The notes under the pieces were generated by a model, which had not been told where the DNA came from, did not search any database, and saw only the letters and a list, made by a program, of their open reading frames with translations. A stretch of DNA of 12,188 nucleotides from Ignavibacteria bacterium (GTDB taxonomy: Bacteria; Bacteroidota; Ignavibacteria; Ignavibacteriales; Melioribacteraceae). Position 1 is the first letter of the stretch; each line of letters begins with the position of its first letter. The DNA is taken from NCBI GenBank assembly GCA_027347805.1, contig DAIEQP010000054.1:1-12188 (forward strand). The letters run 5' to 3'. The translations under genes were made by a program, and so were the position numbers. This document shows, piece by piece, positions 6,947 through 12,188 of this stretch.

Positions 6947-7330
6947 TTAGTTTAAAACCGTTACTCTAATTCCGTTTTCATCAACGCGTGCAGTTGCATG
7001 AACAGGAGCAGTTCCATTTCTTCCAATTGATGTTCCAACAGCATTTAAATCAACACGGTCTGCGCGAACAACTTCTTCGAATGTTCCGGCTGCAGTTGTT
7101 TTATAACTATTTGGAATAGACCAGCCGGTGTAAGTTCCTCCGCCGCCCCCTTGTGTTAAATCCTTTTTGTAATACTGCTGCGCTAACAATCCAAGATCAT
7201 ATAATGTTGAGATTATCTGATCGCGATTAGCATTTTCCAGATAGTCTCTGCCAATATTGTAACCGGCATAGACCATCAATCCAACCACAATAACCCCAAC
7301 AACCGTAAGCAATAACTGTTGCGAACCCAT
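6947..7330 (-). CDS. Pilin-like, glycine-rich single-pass membrane protein
   Basis: This 127-residue protein has an almost immediate N-terminal transmembrane helix (about 6-26, after MGSQQ). An amphipathic helix continues from it (about 27-56, with NRDQIISTLYDL and AQQYY). Then come a five-glycine run (61-65), a YTGWSIP segment (67-73), and a small Thr/Val-rich probable beta domain to the C-terminus. The architecture resembles type IV/II pilins and pseudopilins. The canonical prepilin peptidase site (GFxxxE) is absent, so processing is uncertain. I recall similar GGGG-x-Y/F-x-G-W/x-x-P hypothetical proteins in Ignavibacteria, but cannot confirm this here. It is the first gene of a unit with the sigma factor (3-nt gap) and anti-sigma factor, so it may report on or respond to envelope state. 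The SD is weak (AGGT, about 8 nt before the ATG). Confidence 0.75.
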   Translation of the reverse strand: MGSQQLLLTVVGVIVVGLMVYAGYNIGRDYLENANRDQIISTLYDLGLLAQQYYKKDLTQGGGGGTYTGWSIPNSYKTTAAGTFEEVVRADRVDLNAVGTSIGRNGTAPVHATARVDENGIRVTVLN

Positions 7331-7386
7331 TTATTTACCTGCCGTTAAGCAATTAATTCTATAATTAGCTGTTTATTTAATAGTTT

Positions 7387-7415
7387 ATGATAAAAAGAAA
7401 ATTGTTCCGGCACAA
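7387..7415 (-). promoter_or_regulatory. Possible promoter of the pilin-like/sigma/anti-sigma unit
   Basis: On the minus strand TTGTGC (7410-7415) and TATCAT (7387-7392) are separated by 17 nt and lie about 57 nt upstream of the ATG at 7330. The -10-like box matches TATAAT at 5 of 6 positions; the -35-like box is poor. The divergent intergenic region 7331-7573 is very AT-rich, so such matches are expected by chance. I see nothing else definite in it. Confidence 0.22.
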
Positions 7416-7573
7416 GAAAATTTCCTCGTTTATATAATAATCTTATTATCATTGCTTTGGTTTTCTTCACTTAATATTTTAAGATATGATTGTTTCCTGA
7501 AAGCATGTTATATCAAAAAATATGTCTGTGTTTTATTGTTTAAACAGAATATTAATTTCAATGGAATAAAAAT

Positions 7574-8020
7574 ATGAATCTTTCACTGGAAGAAATAATT
7601 AAACTCCTGGAAAATCTTAAGCCAGAAACACCGCCGATCTGGGGAAAAATGACCGCACAACATATGCTTGAACACCTTGTGTTTTCTGTAAGAATAAGCA
7701 ACGCTAAACTTAAAGTTAATTGTTTTATTCCGATTGAAAGATGGACTACAATGAAGAAAGTTTTGGAAAGTAATCGGCCTCTGCCAAAAAATTTTATTAA
7801 TCCTATAATTGGCGAAAATCTCATTCCTCTTGAATTTAAAAACATTGATGAATCATTGAGCGGCCTTAGAAAAGAATTTTCGGATTTCATCAAATACTTC
7901 ACCGACAATCCTGGTGCAGTTTTAGTAAACCCGACTTTTGGCGAGTTAAACTTTGAAGAATGGAAAATATTTCATCATAAACATTTTACACATCACTGCC
8001 TGCAATTTGGATTATTATGA
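7574..8020 (+). CDS. DUF1569 / DinB-like four-helix protein
   Basis: This 148-residue predicted cytoplasmic protein matches the DUF1569 pattern, a branch of the DinB-like metal-binding four-helix-bundle superfamily. The N-terminal signature is PPIWGKMTAQHMLEHL (20-35) with His30 and His34. The C-terminal signature is NPTFGELNFEEW (118-129) followed by HHKHFTHHCLQFG (134-146). The His residues at the two ends are the likely metal ligands. The family's reaction is unknown; DinB relatives include bacillithiol or mycothiol-dependent transferases and damage-inducible proteins. The ATG at 7574 is preceded by GGA at 8-nt spacing. It is divergent from the pilin-like gene, and its last 6 nt overlap the end of the convergent small membrane protein gene. 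Confidence 0.85.
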   Translation: MNLSLEEIIKLLENLKPETPPIWGKMTAQHMLEHLVFSVRISNAKLKVNCFIPIERWTTMKKVLESNRPLPKNFINPIIGENLIPLEFKNIDESLSGLRKEFSDFIKYFTDNPGAVLVNPTFGELNFEEWKIFHHKHFTHHCLQFGLL

Positions 8021-8245
8021 ATTGGATTTTCGAGAGGTTATAAAAGCTAAAAGTGAATAAAAAATATTTACAATAACAACATTTATAAACCACTTAATTA
8101 ATGTGTCGCTTACAGAATGTGATTCGGAGTCAATTTCGAAAAACAAATAGATACAATAAATAGCAGTTGCCAGTGTTAAAACCCACCCGATAATTGAGGC
8201 CGGGAAAAATCCAAATTTTGTACGATTAAACCAGGGTGTTTTCAT
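8015..8245 (-). CDS. Small two-helix membrane protein, conserved hypothetical type
   Basis: This 76-residue protein has two predicted transmembrane helices (about 14-36 and 50-70) joined by an acidic loop with SHSVSDTLI (42-50). A WFNR...FFP segment lies before helix 1 and a basic end follows helix 2. This pattern resembles short hypothetical membrane proteins of Bacteroidota; function is unknown. The ATG at 8245 has GGA 7 nt upstream (GGAATAGAAAATG), which supports translation. Its 3' end overlaps the DUF1569 gene by 6 nt in a convergent arrangement with no terminator between them. It is divergent from the DUF1648 gene at 8336. Confidence 0.72.
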   Translation of the reverse strand: MKTPWFNRTKFGFFPASIIGWVLTLATAIYCIYLFFEIDSESHSVSDTLIKWFINVVIVNIFYSLLAFITSRKSNS

Positions 8246-8335
8246 TTTCTATTCCAAAACTCATTCAAAAAATAATTCTTATTCTACTTTTCTCTAATAT
8301 AAATTTTGCTGATTTTGGAAACAAAAAATTAAAGC

Positions 8336-8839
8336 ATGTTTAATACCCGAAGAGCGAAGATATTATTTAATATCTTGCTGATTATATCCATCCTATTCCC
8401 CATAATTATTTATCCACAGCTTCCATACCGTGTAGCCTCTCATTTTGGTCCTAACAATAAAGCTGACGATTGGATGATTAAGAGTAAATATATGATTGTT
8501 CACTTTCTGCTGATTTTTTCAATCTCAGGTCTATTTGCTGCAATGGCAAAATTTATTCACAAACTGCCTGCATCAATAATAAATCTGCCAAACAAAGATT
8601 ACTGGCTGACTGAGGAAAGAAAAGAAAAAACATTTTTAATCCTTCAAGGAATGTTTTACTGGATTGGGAATTTGTGCCTTTTGCTTTTTCTTTATGTTTT
8701 TTATCAGGTTTATAAAGCGAACATTACTGCGAATAATCAATTAGATAGTTTTGCCTGGTTTGCTATAATAATTTTTTTAGCCGGAAATGGTTACATAATT
8801 ATGAAATACATTTCTTTTTTCAACAATAAAAATTCCTAG
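8336..8839 (+). CDS. DUF1648-domain membrane protein
   Basis: This 167-residue inner-membrane protein has four predicted helices at about 9-27, 52-72, 101-124 and 138-158. After helix 1 comes the DUF1648 signature LPYRVASHFGPNNKADDW (29-46), which resembles the 'LPxxIPxHFxxxGxxDxW' consensus. A second recurrent segment is NLPNKDYWL...ER (83-95). DUF1648 also occurs in SdpI-type immunity/signal proteins of Firmicutes, but the short four-helix form here has no established role. The stop lies 7 nt before the GH20 start, so the gene probably heads an operon with the two glycosidases; nothing in its sequence indicates sugar transport. The start ATG lacks a strong SD. An AAATTTTG (8301-8308), one mismatch from TAnnTTTG, lies upstream without a clear -33 partner. 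Confidence 0.83.
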   Translation: MFNTRRAKILFNILLIISILFPIIIYPQLPYRVASHFGPNNKADDWMIKSKYMIVHFLLIFSISGLFAAMAKFIHKLPASIINLPNKDYWLTEERKEKTFLILQGMFYWIGNLCLLLFLYVFYQVYKANITANNQLDSFAWFAIIIFLAGNGYIIMKYISFFNNKNS

Positions 8840-8846
8840 GAATCCT

Positions 8847-11063
8847 ATGAACAAGAACAATATTCTTTTATTGTTATTTCTTTTTGTAATTAGTTCCAAT
8901 GCTCAACAAATTTCTATTATTCCTCAACCTGTTAAATTGGAACTTACCCAGGGTAAATTTTCTTTTGATGATAAAATCCAAATCCTGATTGAACCGGGTG
9001 ATGAAATGAAATCGCTGTCAGATTTATTAGTCGCAACTATTAAAAATCTAACCGGGTTAACAATTCCTGTGATCACCAAAATCAGCAGCAAAGATCTAAA
9101 TAACAAGATTCAATTCGAAATAAATAAAGAATTAGAGAACCCGGAAGGTTACACTCTTTCAATCAAACCCGGCTTAATTAAAATATCTGCAAAAAATTGT
9201 GCCGGCATATTTTATGGTCTGCAATCTCTTTTCCAGATGATTGATCAGAACACTTCAGATAGAAAAATTTCTCTACCCTGTGTTAACATACAGGATTATC
9301 CGCGATTCAAATGGCGCGGAGTTCATCTGGACGTTTGCCGCCATTTTTTTCCAGTTGAGTTTGTTAAAAAATATATTGATATGCTCAGCATGTATAAAAT
9401 AAATACATTTCACTGGCATTTAACAGATGATCAGGGATGGAGAATTGAAATAAAAAAACATCCCAAATTAACCGAAATTAGTGCCTGGAGGACTGAAGAA
9501 GATGGGAAAGTTTACGGAGGATTTTATACACAAGATCAGATAAGAGATGTTGTTCAATACGCTAAGAAACATTATATCACAATTGTTCCTGAAATTGAAA
9601 TGCCCGGGCATGCAGTTGCTGTTCTTTCTGCTTATCCAGAATTAAGCTGCACTGGCGGTCCGTTTAAAGTTGAAACTCATTGGGGAGTATTTGAAGATGT
9701 CTTTTGTGCCGGTAACGAAAAAACTTTTGATTTTCTTCAGGATGTTCTCTCTGAAGTAATTGATTTATTTCCAAGCGAATTAATTCACATCGGCGGCGAC
9801 GAGGTTCCGAAAATTAAATGGAAAGCTTGTGAAAAATGCCAGGCGCGAATTAAATCCGAAAATCTGAAAAATGAAAATGAACTTCAGAGTTATTTCATTC
9901 AGCGCATAGAAAAATTCCTTAATGCAAAAGGGAAAAAAATTATTGGCTGGGATGAAATTCTTGAAGGCGGGCTCGCACCAAATGCATCTGTGATGAGCTG
10001 GCGCGGAATTGATGGCGGTATTGCGGCTGCAAAACAAAAACACTTTGTTGTAATGACTCCCGGAACGCACTGCTATTTCGATCATTATCAGGCATTGAAC
10101 AATGAACCCAAAGCAATAGGTGGTTATACAAGTCTTGAGAAAGTGTATTCATACGAACCTGTTCCTGAAACACTTAATCCTGAAGAAGCAAATTATATAC
10201 TCGGGGCCCAGGCAAATATGTGGACGGAATATATTTTAACTACTGATCATGTTGAATATATGCTTATGCCCAGAATGATTGCTTTAAGCGAAGTAGTTTG
10301 GTCTCCAAAGGAAATACGGAATCTTGATAATTTTTTAAAACGATTAAACGTGCACTATAATTTCCTTGCTTCAAAAAATATAAACTTCAGAATTCCCTCC
10401 CCACTTCCGGACGACTCCGAACTTTTGTTGACGGCTAACAAAGAATTAAATCTTAATAACCCGGTTCCAAATTCTAAAATTATTTATACACTTGACGGGA
10501 GCGAACCAACAATTTCATCTAAAGATTACTCATCCCCAGTTAATCTTACAGGGTCTGGATTTATAAAGGCGAAAACAATTTTATCCAATGGAAAAATGAG
10601 CTCAACATCCTCACTCGCGGTAAGCATTATCGACACAACAAAAAACGGTCTTAACTTCAAATTTTATGAGGGAGTCTGGAATCGTTTACCAAATTTTGAT
10701 TCTCTTTCAGTCAAGAGATCGGGAAAAATCTTCAGGTTGAAACTTGCAGAGATAAAACCGAATGTTGAAAGTTTTGCTGTTGCAATTGACGGATACATCA
10801 ATATCGTTAATGATGGAAATTATACATTTTATATTTCTTCCGATGACGGAAGCAAAATGATGATTGGAGATAATATAATTGATAATGATGGCGCACACGG
10901 AATTAAAGAAATTAATGGCCAGTTCAATTTGAAAGCCGGTATGTACCCTATCAAAATTTTGTATTTCAACAAATGGGGATCTTCTAGTTTACGATTGGAA
11001 TACGAGGGTCCTGCTGTTTCAAGAAGAATTATTCCAGCAAGTTTACTTTTCAACAGTAAATGA
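8847..11063 (+). CDS. GH20 beta-N-acetylhexosaminidase with chitobiase-C-like and PA14 domains
   Basis: This 738-residue secreted exo-hexosaminidase removes terminal non-reducing GlcNAc or GalNAc by substrate-assisted catalysis. A Sec signal covers 1-19/20 (MNKNN, Leu/Phe core, SNAQ). An N-terminal GH20b-type domain covers about 22-150. The GH20 barrel covers about 151-500: WRGVHLDVCRHF (156-167, substrate-binding Arg157), FHWHLTDDQGWR (188-199), PEIEMPGH (248-255), catalytic HIGGDE with Asp318-Glu319, GWDE (367-370), SWRG (384-387) and GAQANMWTEY (453-462). The tail holds a chitobiase C-terminal-like segment (about 527-594, YTLDGSEPT) and a PA14 domain (about 602-730), often carbohydrate-binding. 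No T9SS C-terminal signal is seen. The start has AGGA 5 nt upstream, overlapping the previous TAG stop. The gene lies between the DUF1648 and GH125 genes, 7 nt from each. N-glycan or chitooligosaccharide processing is inferred from family and context. Confidence 0.95.
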   Translation: MNKNNILLLLFLFVISSNAQQISIIPQPVKLELTQGKFSFDDKIQILIEPGDEMKSLSDLLVATIKNLTGLTIPVITKISSKDLNNKIQFEINKELENPEGYTLSIKPGLIKISAKNCAGIFYGLQSLFQMIDQNTSDRKISLPCVNIQDYPRFKWRGVHLDVCRHFFPVEFVKKYIDMLSMYKINTFHWHLTDDQGWRIEIKKHPKLTEISAWRTEEDGKVYGGFYTQDQIRDVVQYAKKHYITIVPEIEMPGHAVAVLSAYPELSCTGGPFKVETHWGVFEDVFCAGNEKTFDFLQDVLSEVIDLFPSELIHIGGDEVPKIKWKACEKCQARIKSENLKNENELQSYFIQRIEKFLNAKGKKIIGWDEILEGGLAPNASVMSWRGIDGGIAAAKQKHFVVMTPGTHCYFDHYQALNNEPKAIGGYTSLEKVYSYEPVPETLNPEEANYILGAQANMWTEYILTTDHVEYMLMPRMIALSEVVWSPKEIRNLDNFLKRLNVHYNFLASKNINFRIPSPLPDDSELLLTANKELNLNNPVPNSKIIYTLDGSEPTISSKDYSSPVNLTGSGFIKAKTILSNGKMSSTSSLAVSIIDTTKNGLNFKFYEGVWNRLPNFDSLSVKRSGKIFRLKLAEIKPNVESFAVAIDGYINIVNDGNYTFYISSDDGSKMMIGDNIIDNDGAHGIKEINGQFNLKAGMYPIKILYFNKWGSSSLRLEYEGPAVSRRIIPASLLFNSK

Positions 11064-11070
11064 GAATGAA

Positions 11071-12188
11071 ATGAAATATACACGAAGAAATTTTTTAAAA
11101 GTTGGTGGCGCCGCTGCTGCAAGTTTAAGTTTTTCATCTGGCTCTTTAGCAAATAATTTTTTTATGAACCGCTATACAAGTCTTCGCCCTAAAATTTCTG
11201 AAAGAAAATTTATCAGCGATTCTGTAGAAGCAAAAATTCTTGAGATGAAAAAAATAATTGCCGATGAGGAAGTCGGGTGGTTATTTGAAAATTGTTTCCC
11301 AAACACGCTGGATACAACAGTTACACATAGAGTTATAGAAGGTAAACCAGATACATTTGTTATAACCGGCGATATAAATGCAATGTGGCTGCGCGATTCA
11401 ACCGCACAAGTCTGGCCTTATCTCCAGTTGGCAAAAGATGATTCTAAATTGAAAAATTTGATTGCTGGAGTTATTAATCGCCAGGTAAAGTGCATTTTGA
11501 TTGATCCTTATGCTAATGCTTTTAATGATGGCCCCGGCGATTCACCATGGAAAAATGACCACACTAAAATGAAACCGGAACTTCATGAGCGGAAGTGGGA
11601 AATTGATTCCCTTTGCTATCCAGTTCGTTTGGCTTATGGCTTCTGGAAAACGACAGGTGACGATTCAATCATCGACAAGAATTGGATTTCTGCAATGAAA
11701 CTTGTCTTGAAAACATTTCGTGAGCAGCAGCGCAAAGATGGCACATCTCCCTATTCATTTATGAGAACAACTTCATGGGCAACAGATGGCGTTGTGCTCA
11801 ATGGTTATGGCAATCCAGTAAAACCGGTTGGATTAATTGTGTCTATTTTCAGACCAAGTGATGATGCAACTATTTTTCCGTTTCTTATTCCTTCAAATTA
11901 TTTTGCTTTGAGTGCACTAAGACAACTAACGGAAATTTTTAACAGCAGTTGTAACGATAATGAAACGGCAAACGAATGCAAGATGCTCGCTGATGAAATT
12001 GAAGAAGCACTAAAAATTTATGGATGGGCAGAACATCTTAATTATGGAAAAATACTGGCGTATGAAGTTGACGGTTTCGGAAATCAACTTTTCATGGACG
12101 ATGCAAATATTCCCAGCCTTCTTTCACTTCCATATCTTAATGCAATTAATGTTAAAGATGATATCTACCAGAATACAAGAAAATTTTT
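11071..12188 (+). CDS. GH125 exo-alpha-1,6-mannosidase, 3' end cut by window
   Basis: The frame is open from the ATG at 11071 to the window edge (372 codons). A twin-arginine signal is clear: TRRNFLK (4-10), then an Ala/Gly/Ser-rich core and an SLA cleavage site near 27. The GH125 signature ITGDINAMWLRDS lies at 98-110, followed by AQVWPYL. Further family segments are NDGPGDSPW (152-160), WEIDSLCYP (176-184, with Asp179 a likely catalytic acid candidate), SWATDG (195 onward by eye, near 11775), RPSDD and the FGNQLFMDDANIPSLL stretch. GH125 enzymes are metal-independent inverting exo-alpha-1,6-mannosidases acting on N-glycan-type mannosides. About 430-480 residues are expected, so the last fifth, including one probable catalytic acid, lies outside. 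The start is 7 nt after the GH20 stop; an ATG at 11066 gives only two codons and is rejected. The SD is weak. Confidence 0.93.
   Translation, partial: MKYTRRNFLKVGGAAAASLSFSSGSLANNFFMNRYTSLRPKISERKFISDSVEAKILEMKKIIADEEVGWLFENCFPNTLDTTVTHRVIEGKPDTFVITGDINAMWLRDSTAQVWPYLQLAKDDSKLKNLIAGVINRQVKCILIDPYANAFNDGPGDSPWKNDHTKMKPELHERKWEIDSLCYPVRLAYGFWKTTGDDSIIDKNWISAMKLVLKTFREQQRKDGTSPYSFMRTTSWATDGVVLNGYGNPVKPVGLIVSIFRPSDDATIFPFLIPSNYFALSALRQLTEIFNSSCNDNETANECKMLADEIEEALKIYGWAEHLNYGKILAYEVDGFGNQLFMDDANIPSLLSLPYLNAINVKDDIYQNTRKF

Noticed and set aside
8833..8842. Palindrome TTCCTAGGAA at the DUF1648/GH20 junction as an operator
   Set aside because: It is formed by a stop codon and an SD and is only 10 bp long, so there is no need for a regulatory explanation.
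9780..10173. Two minus-strand frames of 77-101 residues inside the GH20 gene
   Set aside because: They are antisense to the conserved catalytic core, including the HIGGDE codons. The products lack domain features and are shadows of codon bias.

Overview
The window is AT-rich and densely packed. It reads like a chromosomal segment of a free-living member of the Bacteroidota/Chlorobi assemblage, most likely an Ignavibacteria-type bacterium. This placement is inferred from gene content: a two-cluster ferredoxin of the Chlorobium/Allochromatium type with a Bacteroidota-style insert, a glycine-rich pilin-like protein, short FecR/ZAS anti-sigma signalling genes, a Tat-exported GH125 mannosidase, and promoter-like TTG...TAnnTTTG elements. 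No rRNA, tRNA, CRISPR array, transposase or phage gene is visible.

Layout. 1-2960 (minus strand): a secreted M1 zinc metallopeptidase followed by a six-helix membrane protein. They are translationally coupled and end in a strong hairpin at 1-30. 3189-3533 (plus): a 99-residue 2[4Fe-4S] ferredoxin with its own Shine-Dalgarno sequence and a clear intrinsic terminator. 3593-5228 (plus): two overlapping genes for small exported proteins that appear to be diverged copies of each other, a 233-bp gap with an odd inverted structure, then a SnoaL/DUF4440-like lipoprotein. 5232-7330 (minus): a compact three-gene unit of pilin-like protein, divergent ECF-type sigma factor, and membrane-spanning zinc-finger anti-sigma factor with a FecR-like exported domain. 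7574-8245: a DUF1569/DinB-like protein converging, with a 6-nt overlap, on a small two-helix membrane protein. 8336-12188 (plus): a DUF1648 membrane protein, a GH20 beta-N-acetylhexosaminidase with chitobiase-C-like and PA14 domains, and a GH125 alpha-mannosidase cut by the window end, each 7 nt apart.

How the genes work together. The GH20 and GH125 enzymes fit removal of terminal GlcNAc and then alpha-1,6-mannose from N-glycan-like substrates, using Sec and Tat export respectively. The sigma/anti-sigma pair is a typical envelope-signalling cassette. Its unusual feature is the pilin-like gene at the head, which is a candidate signal source or sensor. The parts least explained by known families are the tandem exported pair at 3593-4500, the C-terminal domain of the anti-sigma factor, and the weakly conserved sigma factor.
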